Of a stretch of DNA of 64,000 nt, positions 51,987 to 61,092 are shown piece by piece; the stretch's first letter is position 1, and every line of letters starts with the position of its first letter. Origin of the DNA: Ga0074139 sp964515195 (GTDB lineage Bacteria; Bdellovibrionota; Bdellovibrionia; Bdellovibrionales; Bdellovibrionaceae); contig CAZETK010000008.1 of assembly GCA_964515195.1 (NCBI GenBank), positions 1 through 64,000 of the forward strand, written 5' to 3'. A model generated the notes under the pieces. The model worked only from the letters and a program-made list of their open reading frames with translations, was not told where the DNA came from and searched no databases. The translations under genes were made by a program, and so were the position numbers.

Positions 51987-52769
51987 TTAGAACTGGCTCT
52001 TTATTTGCGGGAGGGCTTCTCCTAACTTAACGGCTTTGGCGCTGATAGCTTGAGGATCAATTTTCATAGCATTGGGGTAAATCATGACTACGGTGCTCCC
52101 CATTTGAAAGACACCCAACTCCTCCCCTTTAGCGATAAACTCGCCTTGTTTCTTAAAGATTTCGATGGAGCCCACGTTGGTAGCGCCTACAAAAACGGTT
52201 TCAATAGGACCCAATTGGGTGTTCATACTGACAACCATTCGCTCATTGACAATAAACAAATTCGGAATTAGTCCGACACTTTGATCATGGACGGGCCACA
52301 AATCGAGCCCCAATTTTTTGATCTCCTTTATCGTGCCCTCGACCGGCGAATGGACCCGATGATAATCTGTGGGGCACAAGTAATAGACGATAAAGAAACC
52401 ACCCTCATACTTTTCAGCTTTTTCGGGGCTTCCCAAAAACTCACCCAGGTTGTACTCAAGACCCTTAGCTTGAATTAAAACCCCCTTTTCGATAGGGCCA
52501 TACTGGGTGATGCGAGAGTCTGCTGGGTGTACACAAAAGGTCGAAGCCACGGGCCGCAAACCGGGCTTTAGCCGCCGGGTAAAAAAAGCATTCAGGCTTT
52601 TATATTCGTCGATGGGAAACTCAGCTTCTTCCAATTGGATTTTATAGGTTTTGGCGAACCATCCAATAAAGGGTCGGATTAAAAATTGGGGTGATTCTCT
52701 TTGGGCCAGCCAACCCACAAAGCGGGACAGGCGACGGCGAGGTAAAATTCGTAGGACTTTCCAAGACAT
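51987..52769 (-). CDS. psd: Phosphatidylserine decarboxylase Psd
   Basis: Pyruvoyl-dependent decarboxylase making phosphatidylethanolamine. The self-cleavage motif GST is in FQMGSTVVMIYP near the C-terminus, YNLGEFLG and HRVHSPVEGTI are family motifs, and NAFFTRRLKPGLRP starts the core. The ATG at 52769 (MSWKVLRILPRRRLSRFVGW, typical of the family) is chosen over an upstream frame that would overlap the divergent gene. About 260 residues after this choice, slightly shorter than E. coli Psd. Confidence 0.92.
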   Translation of the reverse strand: MSWKVLRILPRRRLSRFVGWLAQRESPQFLIRPFIGWFAKTYKIQLEEAEFPIDEYKSLNAFFTRRLKPGLRPVASTFCVHPADSRITQYGPIEKGVLIQAKGLEYNLGEFLGSPEKAEKYEGGFFIVYYLCPTDYHRVHSPVEGTIKEIKKLGLDLWPVHDQSVGLIPNLFIVNERMVVSMNTQLGPIETVFVGATNVGSIEIFKKQGEFIAKGEELGVFQMGSTVVMIYPNAMKIDPQAISAKAVKLGEALPQIKSQF

Positions 52770-52831
52770 AAAGGGATTACACTGTTTTAGGGTTCTTGTG
52801 TCAACGATCGAAGGCTGATAGTTTTGCCTGT

Positions 52832-54463
52832 ATGTCGCGTATTTTGCACAATATTGAACTGCCCTTGGATCAAAGCTTAGAGGATTACTTGGCTTGGTCA
52901 CAACCGGATCATGGGCCCTTTCGTATTCTCAAACAAAGTGTCGACGCCCGACAAAGACATAATCCTCATTTTGTCTACACGGTAGAAGTAGCGGGCAAAG
53001 ATGAAGTTCTCACTCGAAAAGAATTTCATGTCTCTAAAATTGGAAGCCAGCCCCAAGAAAGGCCCATTATTATCGGATCAGGACCGGCAGGACTTTTTGC
53101 AGCATTAAGATTAGTGGAAAGAGGCATCACCTGCCGCCTTTTTGAACGCGGAAGTCCCAGCGAAGTCCGCCTTCAGGGTATTAACCGCTATTGGCGGTAT
53201 GGCGAGTTGAGCCCTCGCAATAATGTTTGTTTCGGTGAGGGCGGGGCCGGCCTCTACTCCGATGGCAAGCTTATCACTCGAATCAAATCAGAACATATCC
53301 CCTACGTAATGAATCGTTTAGTACAGTTTGGCGCCCCCGAAGAAATTGAATACCTGTCAAATCCCCACGTAGGTTCAGATCGTCTACGCCGGGTCATCCC
53401 CTTTCTTCGCGAGTATTTGCAAAACAATGGCTGCGAAATTCACTTCGAAACACAGGTCACGGACTTGATTATTGAGAGCCAACAGATCAAGGGTGTTAAA
53501 ACAGAGAAGGATCAAATCTTTTATTCCTCTCATGTGGTCTTGGCTACAGGACACTCGGCTTATGATGTTTTTGAAATGCTGCATCGGCATCAAGTGCATA
53601 TGGAGGGAAAAAGTTTTGCCGTGGGACTGCGGGTGGAACACCCTCAAAAATGGGTCAACCGCGTTCAGTATCGTGAGGCGGCCGAGCACCCCAAGTTAGG
53701 AAGTGCAAATTACAAACTGACCCATCACGATGAAGCATCAGGCGTGGGCGTTTACAGTTTTTGCATGTGCCCTGGTGGTTATGTTTTAGCAAGTTCCACC
53801 GAAGCGGACGGAATCGTGTGCAATGGCATGAGCAATTATCACCGCAATTCTCCCTGGGCGAACTCAGCTATTGTGGTGACCATGGATTACGAACAACATT
53901 TTGGCTCGGATCTGCTGGTCGGCCTCCGGTGGCGCCGGCAATTGGAAATGAAGGCCTATCAAGCTGTGAAAATCGCCAGCAATACTTCAGGCGCCACGGT
54001 GCCCGGTGGCCGCTCAAGCGATGGCACCCCTTCGATTTCAATTGTGAATCCCAGACAACTTCCGGCCCAAAACCTTTTGGATTTTTTAAACCAGACATCA
54101 GGGCCAGTTCGAAGGGGCTCTAGTCCTTCCGGAGAAATTTCTGTTCGTTTGGATCAAATTCTTCCCGATTTCATTCGAGCAAAATTAGCTGAAGGTTTTG
54201 AACGATTCGATGTTCGCATGAAGGGTTTTTTAACCGCTGATGCACAGCTTTACGGCGTAGAATCCAGAACCAGTTGTCCTGTTCGTATCACTCGTGATGA
54301 AGAAAGCCTTGAAAGCACTTCCCATGGGGGTCTTTACCCGGCAGGAGAAGGGGCTGGGTACGCAGGAGGAATAACTTCAGCGGCCTGCGATGGAATCCGA
54401 ATCGCTGAAAAGATTTATGAAAGCCTGAGCTCTCAAAAAGTATCCACTTTCCACTCTCGCTGA
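52832..54463 (+). CDS. FAD-dependent oxidoreductase, COG2509 type
   Basis: About 543 residues. GSGPAGLFAALRLVERG is the FAD GxGxxG, ERGSPSEVR and NNVCFGEGGAGLYSDGKLITR are hallmarks of the COG2509/YdhS-like uncharacterised dehydrogenases. The C-terminal GEGAGYAGGITSAACDGIRIAE returns to FAD. The first 85 residues are a DUF-like N-terminal domain. Start chosen at ATG 52832. The physiological substrate is unknown. The gene overlaps the convergent DUF2914 gene by 31 bp. Confidence 0.85.
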   Translation: MSRILHNIELPLDQSLEDYLAWSQPDHGPFRILKQSVDARQRHNPHFVYTVEVAGKDEVLTRKEFHVSKIGSQPQERPIIIGSGPAGLFAALRLVERGITCRLFERGSPSEVRLQGINRYWRYGELSPRNNVCFGEGGAGLYSDGKLITRIKSEHIPYVMNRLVQFGAPEEIEYLSNPHVGSDRLRRVIPFLREYLQNNGCEIHFETQVTDLIIESQQIKGVKTEKDQIFYSSHVVLATGHSAYDVFEMLHRHQVHMEGKSFAVGLRVEHPQKWVNRVQYREAAEHPKLGSANYKLTHHDEASGVGVYSFCMCPGGYVLASSTEADGIVCNGMSNYHRNSPWANSAIVVTMDYEQHFGSDLLVGLRWRRQLEMKAYQAVKIASNTSGATVPGGRSSDGTPSISIVNPRQLPAQNLLDFLNQTSGPVRRGSSPSGEISVRLDQILPDFIRAKLAEGFERFDVRMKGFLTADAQLYGVESRTSCPVRITRDEESLESTSHGGLYPAGEGAGYAGGITSAACDGIRIAEKIYESLSSQKVSTFHSR

Positions 54464-55530
54464 TCCAGCACTTCATCGGTTTTGGTCACGTCAAAATGAA
54501 GACGACCAATCTCACGCCCATCTGTGGTTTCCACCCTCACGCGCCATTGGCCATCAGTAAAATTCTGTTTATAGGTGTAACCTCGGAACCCCTCCTTGCG
54601 CCCTCCCACAATACGGATGGGGATACGGTCACTTCGCAACCAGCCCCTTTTATTATCATAGCGGGCCCAATCCAAAATCACTCCATCATCAAAACGGCTC
54701 GGGGAATAAATCTGAACGAAGAAGAGGACTCGGTCACCCGGCCGGGCGATAAAATCTTGAGCCCCACTTTGCCAGAATTTGTACCAGGGCCTTTCGTACT
54801 TCAAATTCCATGTGCTATTGATGACTTCCAAATCGTGGTAAACCCCCATATTGTTGATGGAAATGGGAACTGGGGGTATCCAACCGAAATAATAAAAAAC
54901 TAAAAATAAACTCAAGACTCCCGCTGTAGGTGCCATTAGAAATCGTAATAAAGTCTGGGAATCTTGAACCTTAGATTGCAATTTTTTAAAAACTAATCCC
55001 AGAGTTAAAGCCGTAAAACTGATTGATAAAAGGAACGGCACCCACCCCACAAAACCTAATGCCACGGGAACAATTAGTGAGTAGAATGAAAATAAACAAA
55101 TGACGTAAAGAGCGATCTTGATATTCACTTCACTTCTTTGAATCTGCTTAAGCTCGTTAGCTACCATCAAAATCAAAAGAACAACGACAAAAACAATTGA
55201 CGAAAAAATCGATGAGCTTTTCAAATAAAACAAAGAGTAAACGCTCAGTAGACTTCCTAGTAGGAAATGCACAATCAGACTTCGGTAATTCCAAATGGTT
55301 TGCCATCTGGGCGAAGGCTGCCACTTGCCACATTTAAGTAAAAAGTCGTGATAGAGAAACAAGCCAATGATGAGAAGATAGGCAACTTGTTGGGCGATAC
55401 TGAAGGGGTCATCAATGCTCGACAGGGTGAATATATCAAAAACAAAGCCCCCTAGGAAAAAACCCAGGTCCACTTTTGTTTCATTCTTTTCGTAAAATTC
55501 CAAGGCCTTAGCCTTCACAGATGATAACAT
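54433..55530 (-). CDS. Membrane protein with C-terminal DUF2914 domain
   Basis: A 365-residue protein. The N-terminal part has about seven TM segments (between residues about 24 and 220), the C-terminal ~130 residues are DUF2914-like: VLFFVQIYSPSRFDDGVILDWARYDNKRGWLRSDRIPIRIVGG, RGYTYKQNFTDGQWRVRVETTDGREIGRLHFDV. The DUF2914 domain is probably periplasmic. It lies between the FAD gene and the Y-family polymerase, convergent with the former, divergent from the latter. Confidence 0.8.
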   Translation of the reverse strand: MLSSVKAKALEFYEKNETKVDLGFFLGGFVFDIFTLSSIDDPFSIAQQVAYLLIIGLFLYHDFLLKCGKWQPSPRWQTIWNYRSLIVHFLLGSLLSVYSLFYLKSSSIFSSIVFVVVLLILMVANELKQIQRSEVNIKIALYVICLFSFYSLIVPVALGFVGWVPFLLSISFTALTLGLVFKKLQSKVQDSQTLLRFLMAPTAGVLSLFLVFYYFGWIPPVPISINNMGVYHDLEVINSTWNLKYERPWYKFWQSGAQDFIARPGDRVLFFVQIYSPSRFDDGVILDWARYDNKRGWLRSDRIPIRIVGGRKEGFRGYTYKQNFTDGQWRVRVETTDGREIGRLHFDVTKTDEVLDQREWKVDTF

Positions 55531-55627
55531 TCTTAGGATTTTAGAAGGGCTTGGGAGGAGCCACCAAGTCCAATTTCTTCCATTTCTATTTTGATCTCAG
55601 AATCTGGACCATTTCTGACTTGACGTA

Positions 55628-55649
55628 TATATGTAAATTATATGTAAAT
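55628..55649. repeat. 11-bp tandem repeat before the Y-family polymerase
   Basis: Two adjacent perfect copies of TATATGTAAAT with an 11-bp period end 6 bp before the ATG. It may be a regulator-binding or promoter element; TTGACG lies just upstream. I do not see the TTAC-N3-GTAA box reported for Bdellovibrio LexA. Confidence 0.7.
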
Positions 55650-55655
55650 AAATCC

Positions 55656-56942
55656 ATGAAGGATCAAGTCGATTGGCTGCTGTTGGACCAGAATTCATTT
55701 TTTGCTTCCTGTGAACAACAGGAACAACCTGAACTTCGGGGAAAGCCTATAGCCGTCGTGGCGATGATCACCGATACCACGTCTGTTTTAGCAGCAAGTT
55801 ATGAGGCAAAAAAATATGGAATTAAAACCGGCACCCGCGTCGCAGAGGCTCGTAAAATATGTCCAGGTTTGCAGTTTGTGGAAACTCATCATTGGCTCTA
55901 TCTGGATTATCATGAAAGGATTCTTAAGGCCATTGAAGAGGTCATTCCCATTCATTCCGTTCTTTCTGTGGATGAGGTATCATGTGAACTTACGGGCTCA
56001 CAGAAAAATCTGGAAAAAGCCTTGGTACTCGCGAGGACATTGAAAGATCATGTCCGAAAGCAAGTGGGAGAATGCCTGACTTCTTCCGTAGGGATAGGAC
56101 CTAATGTTCTCATCGCAAAAATTGCCTCCGACATGCAAAAACCGGATGGCCTGGTATGGATTCTTCGAGATGAAATTCCCAACAAGTTAGGGCCTCTCTC
56201 GATTCGAGTCATTCCAGGAATTGGAGCGAAGATGGAAGCCCACTTAAATCAACGAGGGATCTTTAAAATCCATGACCTTTTATGTTTGTCAGAGGCCCAA
56301 GCCCGCGCCCTGTGGGGAAGCATCCTCGGCTCTAAAATGCTGGTGGGAATCAAGGGGGGCCCTTACCTCTACGAACACGGAGAAACCAAATCCATCAGCC
56401 ATGAACACGTCCTGGAACCTGATTTCCGCTCTTTCCCCAAAGCTTATCAAGTCGCTCTTAAGCTTCTCAACAAGGCTTGTGTTCGCATGAGAAAAAGTGG
56501 ATTTCGTTGCGGGCGGTTAAGATTATCCATCAAGTTTCTTGAGCCGATTCATTTTGATCGCGATCTGAAGTTCAATAAGACATCCGATACAGGCTTTTTA
56601 ATGAAACAGTTAAAATCATTGTGGTCCCAGATTCCGGAGGCCTTTCTTCATCATAACAGTGGACTCGAACGCCCATTCTCTGCCCCCCTCTCCTTGCGAC
56701 GGACTCCCGCTCCCTTTAAAGTCTCGGTAGTATTATCGGATTTTGAAAACGAAGACTCTCAGCAATTATCTTTTTTTGATCCCCATCAGGGGCGGCGAGA
56801 AAAGGCCTATGAGGTGGCCGATCTGCTAAATGAGAAGTTCGGATCTAACACGATTTTTACCGCTAACCTCATCGATATGAAAGCAAAGGCCAAGGGGGGA
56901 ATTCCCTTTAGCCGCATCCCCGATAAAGAAGAGTTTGAATAA
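55656..56942 (+). CDS. UmuC-like Y-family DNA polymerase
   Basis: Error-prone translesion polymerase. The catalytic core has LLLDQNSFFASCEQ (first Asp; DxN as in UmuC), SYEAKKYGIKTGTRVAEA, SVDEVSCEL (second and third carboxylates) and the helix-hairpin-helix region IRVIPGIGAKMEAHL. The little-finger domain ends with QLSFFD (about 404-409), a beta-clamp-binding motif. About 428 residues. No UmuD-like peptide is adjacent. No ribosome site is visible. Confidence 0.88.
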   Translation: MKDQVDWLLLDQNSFFASCEQQEQPELRGKPIAVVAMITDTTSVLAASYEAKKYGIKTGTRVAEARKICPGLQFVETHHWLYLDYHERILKAIEEVIPIHSVLSVDEVSCELTGSQKNLEKALVLARTLKDHVRKQVGECLTSSVGIGPNVLIAKIASDMQKPDGLVWILRDEIPNKLGPLSIRVIPGIGAKMEAHLNQRGIFKIHDLLCLSEAQARALWGSILGSKMLVGIKGGPYLYEHGETKSISHEHVLEPDFRSFPKAYQVALKLLNKACVRMRKSGFRCGRLRLSIKFLEPIHFDRDLKFNKTSDTGFLMKQLKSLWSQIPEAFLHHNSGLERPFSAPLSLRRTPAPFKVSVVLSDFENEDSQQLSFFDPHQGRREKAYEVADLLNEKFGSNTIFTANLIDMKAKAKGGIPFSRIPDKEEFE

Positions 56943-56979
56943 AAACCCTTCCGGACTAGGCGTCCCCGCGAGACTAGTC
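56941..56979 (-). terminator. Terminator candidate downstream of icmF
   Basis: Inverted arms GACTAG and CTAGTC with an internal GCG/CGC pair form a stem after the icmF stop; on the minus strand TTTTTATT follows. It also overlaps the 3' end of the polymerase gene. Confidence 0.45.
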
Positions 56980-57010
56980 GAAGATTTTGAACAGAGGGAA
57001 AAGAGGCGGG

Positions 57011-60000
57011 TTAGACGTTGCGCCGGTACTGCCCGCCCACTTCGAATAAGGCTTGAGTCATCTGGTAGAGACTGCAAACCCGTGAAGCTTTCATCAGAGC
57101 TTCAAAAATATTACGGCCTTGCAGAACGGCTTCTTTCAAAAGTTCTAATTCCTTCTCGGCCTCTGTCTGGTGATCTTTTTGGAACGACTTTAAGTTATTC
57201 AACTGATGATTTTTTTCATCGTAACTGGCACGGGCCATCTCAATTTTGGGTGGAATATAGTCCGGTCTTAACGTTTTCGGATCAACAAAGGTGTTCACTC
57301 CAATAATGGGCAACTTGCCTTCATGTTTCAGGGACTCGTAATACAAAGACTCTTCTTGAATTCGAGATCTCTGATACTGAGTTTCCATAGCCCCTAATAC
57401 CCCACCCCGCTCATTGATCCGCATAAATTCGTTCAGGACCGCCTCTTCCACCAAATCCGTCAACTCTTCTATGAAATAAGATCCCTGAATAGGGTTCTCG
57501 TTTTTGGTCATTCCGAATTCACGGTTGATGATCAGTTGAATAGCCATAGCTCGCCGTACGGACTCTTCCGTCGGCGTGGTGATCGCCTCATCATAAGCAT
57601 TCGTGTGAAGAGAGTTACAGTTGTCATACAGAGCGATCAACGCCTGTAGCGTGGTTCGGATATCATTGAAGTCAATCTCTTGAGCATGAAGAGAGCGCCC
57701 GCTGGTCTGAATATGATATTTTAATTTTTGTGAGCGATCATTTCCCTTATAAAGATCCCGCATGGCGACAGCCCAAATTCTACGCGCCACACGACCGAGC
57801 ACCGAGTACTCCGGATCCAAACCGTTGGAAAAGAAAAAAGACAAATTTGGAGCAAAATCGTCCACATTAAGACCACGAGCCCGATAGTACTCTACAAAAG
57901 TAAAACCATTGGACAAGGTAAAAGCCAACTGGCTGATGGGATTCGCGCCCGCCTCAGCAATGTGATATCCGGAAATACTGACAGAGTAGAAATTACGGAT
58001 TTTATTTCGGGTGAAATATTCTTGGATATCTCCCATCATCTTCAGGGCAAAATTGATCGAAAAGATACAGGTGTTTTGCCCCTGGTCTTCTTTGAGGATA
58101 TCAGCCTGAACCGTCCCCCGCACTTGCGCCAATGTCCACGTGGCCACTTCACGATGCTCAGCTTCAGTGAGTTTTCGTCCCAGCTCTTGTTCCTTCTTCT
58201 CAATCTGCTGGTCGATAGCGGTGTTGAAGAAAAACGCCAGAATCATAGGAGCCGGACCGTTGATGGTCATGCTCACAGAGGTATTGGGTGAGCACAGATC
58301 AAAACCTGCGTAAAGCTTTTTCATGTCCTCAAGAGTGCAGATGGAAACACCGCTTTCCCCAACCTTGCCAAAAATGTCGGGACGCAGATCAGGGTCATGC
58401 CCATAGAGGGTGACGCTGTCAAAGGCCGTGGACAATCGGGCTGCGGACTCGCCTTTAGTGAGGTAATGAAACCTCTTATTGGTGCGGTCAGGGGTTCCTT
58501 CTCCGGCAAACATACGCTTCGGGTCTTCATCCGTGCGCTTCAGATGAAATACGCCCGCCGTGTAGGGAAATTCACCTGGAACGTTTTCCAATTTTAAGAA
58601 CTGATAGCGGTCTCCCCAATCTTTGTACTTAGGTAAGACCACGCGACGAATTTTTGTTCCGCTTAGGGACTCTGTCACCAAGGGTTGGCGAATCTCCCGG
58701 TCCCGCACTTTGTAAACGAATTCATCTCCTGAGTATTTTTTCTCAAGGTCCGCCCAACTGCGAAGCTGGTGAAGTTCTTCTTGAGTTAAATCCCCCGCGA
58801 ATGTCTTCTCCAACTCCTGGATTTCGGATTCTGATACCTTTAAATGAGGTTTCAAATTATGGAGGGCGCCCAGTTTAGAGGCTTTCTCGGCGTTTTGCTT
58901 TGTGCGCTCTTTGTATTTTCGGATGGTCGAGACAATTTCAGCCAAGTAATTTTGACGTTCCGCTGGGAGAATCACATGCTCTTCTGCGGAAAGGATGTGA
59001 CGTCGTCTTTCCTCGGTCACCGCAAACTGCGCGTCTTTTTGCGATAAGCGATCAGCTATATGAAAAAAAAGCTTATTGACCCCGCCATCGTTGAACTGAC
59101 TGGCCTGAGTCAGAAACACAGGAACTTCCACACCTTGGTCAAAAAGCTTGCGGGATCGCTTATACTGCTTTGTCACGTCACGGAGGGCATCCAAAGCCCC
59201 TCGGCGATCGGCTTTGTTCACAGCAATCATATCGGCAAAATCAATCATGTCGATTTTTTCCAACTGCGACTGGGCGCCAAAATCAGATGTCATCACATAA
59301 AGTGACATATCGGAAACTTCCGTGATGGCCATATTGCCCTGACCAATTCCCGATGTTTCGGCAATAATAAAATCAAAGTCCATTCCCTTAAGGAACTTCA
59401 AAACTTCTGGAAGACTTTGAGCGATCTCACGTCCCGAACCACGAGAGGCCAATGAACGCATATAAACTCGTGAGCGGGACAAAGAGTTCATCCGAATCCG
59501 ATCCCCTAAAAGTCCACCGCCGGTTTTTCGCTTCGTCGGATCGACACAGACTACGGCCACTTTCTTATCTGAATAAAAATTTAAAAATCTCTGCACCAGC
59601 TCATCAATCAAAGAAGATTTACCCGCGCCTCCCGTTCCGGTAATCCCTAAGACCAGAGGCGTTTTTTTAGCTTTAAAGTGGTTCAGGCCAAAGCTTTCGG
59701 GAGATAAATCCGCCAATCCATTTTCAACAGCGGTTAGGGCCACACCCAACTGATAGGAAGGAATTGGATCGCGATCCAAGCCCGCCGCCTCACGGTATTT
59801 CCCAGGTCCGGGGGGGTTTTGAGTTCCCTCAGTATCAGCTTTTTTCTTGGCTTCCACCAGGCTGAAATCACATGACTCCACCACTAAGCGGATCATCCCT
59901 TCCAATCCCATCCTGCGACCGTCATCTGGATGAAAGATCTGATCAATGCCGTAGGCTTCCAATTCACGCTTTTCTTCATGGACGATGACACCGCCACCGC

Positions 60001-60298
60001 CACCAAAAATTTTCACATAAGGGGCACCGGATTCGACAAGGAGATCCTTCAAGTATTTGAAGTACTCCATGTGTCCACCCTGATACGAGGAGATACAGAC
60101 ACCTTGGGCTCCCTCTTGAAGCACAGCCTTAGCCACATCGGCCACAGATTGATTGTGACCCAAGTGGATCACCTCAGCTCCCATGTCCTGAAGAATACGC
60201 CTCATAATGTTAATGCTGGCATCATGGCCATCAAACAGACTGGCCGCTGTTACAATTCGGACATGGTTTTTCAAAGCCAAAGCATGTGCCATTTTCAC
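57011..60298 (-). CDS. icmF: Isobutyryl-CoA mutase fused protein IcmF
   Basis: B12-dependent enzyme interconverting isobutyryl- and n-butyryl-CoA. The 1095 residues have: the B12-binding domain with DGHDASINIMRRIL (Asp23, His25), the MeaI-type G-protein chaperone domain with GTGGAGKS (221-228) and NKAD, and the C-terminal mutase barrel. Substrate residues are Phe597 (RMFAGEG) and Gln741 (EDQGQNTCIFS), the Phe/Gln pair of IcmF; methylmalonyl-CoA mutases have Tyr/Arg. The frame can start at GTG, whose G overlaps the previous stop. Third gene of the operon. Confidence 0.93.
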   Translation of the reverse strand: MKMAHALALKNHVRIVTAASLFDGHDASINIMRRILQDMGAEVIHLGHNQSVADVAKAVLQEGAQGVCISSYQGGHMEYFKYLKDLLVESGAPYVKIFGGGGGVIVHEEKRELEAYGIDQIFHPDDGRRMGLEGMIRLVVESCDFSLVEAKKKADTEGTQNPPGPGKYREAAGLDRDPIPSYQLGVALTAVENGLADLSPESFGLNHFKAKKTPLVLGITGTGGAGKSSLIDELVQRFLNFYSDKKVAVVCVDPTKRKTGGGLLGDRIRMNSLSRSRVYMRSLASRGSGREIAQSLPEVLKFLKGMDFDFIIAETSGIGQGNMAITEVSDMSLYVMTSDFGAQSQLEKIDMIDFADMIAVNKADRRGALDALRDVTKQYKRSRKLFDQGVEVPVFLTQASQFNDGGVNKLFFHIADRLSQKDAQFAVTEERRRHILSAEEHVILPAERQNYLAEIVSTIRKYKERTKQNAEKASKLGALHNLKPHLKVSESEIQELEKTFAGDLTQEELHQLRSWADLEKKYSGDEFVYKVRDREIRQPLVTESLSGTKIRRVVLPKYKDWGDRYQFLKLENVPGEFPYTAGVFHLKRTDEDPKRMFAGEGTPDRTNKRFHYLTKGESAARLSTAFDSVTLYGHDPDLRPDIFGKVGESGVSICTLEDMKKLYAGFDLCSPNTSVSMTINGPAPMILAFFFNTAIDQQIEKKEQELGRKLTEAEHREVATWTLAQVRGTVQADILKEDQGQNTCIFSINFALKMMGDIQEYFTRNKIRNFYSVSISGYHIAEAGANPISQLAFTLSNGFTFVEYYRARGLNVDDFAPNLSFFFSNGLDPEYSVLGRVARRIWAVAMRDLYKGNDRSQKLKYHIQTSGRSLHAQEIDFNDIRTTLQALIALYDNCNSLHTNAYDEAITTPTEESVRRAMAIQLIINREFGMTKNENPIQGSYFIEELTDLVEEAVLNEFMRINERGGVLGAMETQYQRSRIQEESLYYESLKHEGKLPIIGVNTFVDPKTLRPDYIPPKIEMARASYDEKNHQLNNLKSFQKDHQTEAEKELELLKEAVLQGRNIFEALMKASRVCSLYQMTQALFEVGGQYRRNV

Positions 60299-61092
60299 TA
60301 TTCCCCTTTAAACTGGGCCTTTCGCTTTTCCACAAAGGCCTGAAGGCCCTCTTTGGTGTCAGCGGTCAAAAATAAATCGCCAAAAAGCTCCGCTTCAAAT
60401 TTGAAAGCTTCATCAATTTCCATATCCCACGTGGCTTGAATGGATTTCTTGGCCATGCCCACCGCCACTGGACCTTTAGAGATTATGGATTCAAGACGAC
60501 CCTGAACAGCCGACAATAATTCAGATGGAGGAATTACTTTATTTACAAGGCCCATTTGCAAGGCTTCGCTAGCAGTGACCATATCACCCGAAAAGATCAT
60601 CTCTCGTGCCTTTCGAAGCCCTACGGCCCGCGCCAGCTTGATAGTGCCACCGAAACCTGGAATCAAACCCAAGGACACTTCCGGCAAGCCCACTTTAGCA
60701 TTTTCACTTGCATAGATAAAATCACAACTTAAAGCTAATTCTAACCCTCCACCTAAGGCAAAACCGTTAACCGCTGCGACTACAGGGATTTCCAAAAGCT
60801 CAAGTTCGTGGAAAACAGATTGTCCACGGCGCGCAAATTGAACAGCGTCTTCTCCTGATAGGCCTGACATTTCTTTGATGTCAGCCCCGGCTACAAAAGC
60901 CTTTTGCCCACTTCCAGTTACGATTAAGGCTTTTGCATCGGCAAATTCCATCTCGGAGATGAAGCGAAGGGCCTCTCCCATTTCATTTAAAACCGTCATG
61001 TTCAAAGCATTAAGACTCTCAGGGCGGTTGATCATTAATGTCCAGACACCCTCATTGTTATTTAGTGTAATCGTCTTATAATCATGCGTCAT
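60298..61092 (-). CDS. Enoyl-CoA hydratase/crotonase
   Basis: A 264-residue crotonase-fold enzyme. AFVAGADIKEM, GFALGGGLELALSCDFIYASENAKVGLPEVSLGLIPGFGGT (oxyanion loop and catalytic Glu residues) are intact, so it should hydrate crotonyl-CoA-type substrates. AGGAG upstream of the ATG. It overlaps the dehydrogenase gene by 11 bp and shares 1 base with icmF. Confidence 0.92.
   Translation of the reverse strand: MTHDYKTITLNNNEGVWTLMINRPESLNALNMTVLNEMGEALRFISEMEFADAKALIVTGSGQKAFVAGADIKEMSGLSGEDAVQFARRGQSVFHELELLEIPVVAAVNGFALGGGLELALSCDFIYASENAKVGLPEVSLGLIPGFGGTIKLARAVGLRKAREMIFSGDMVTASEALQMGLVNKVIPPSELLSAVQGRLESIISKGPVAVGMAKKSIQATWDMEIDEAFKFEAELFGDLFLTADTKEGLQAFVEKRKAQFKGE

Noticed and set aside
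55620..55656. LexA/SOS box before the Y-family polymerase
   Set aside because: No exact TTAC-N3-GTAA is present; the AT-rich repeat differs in spacing.
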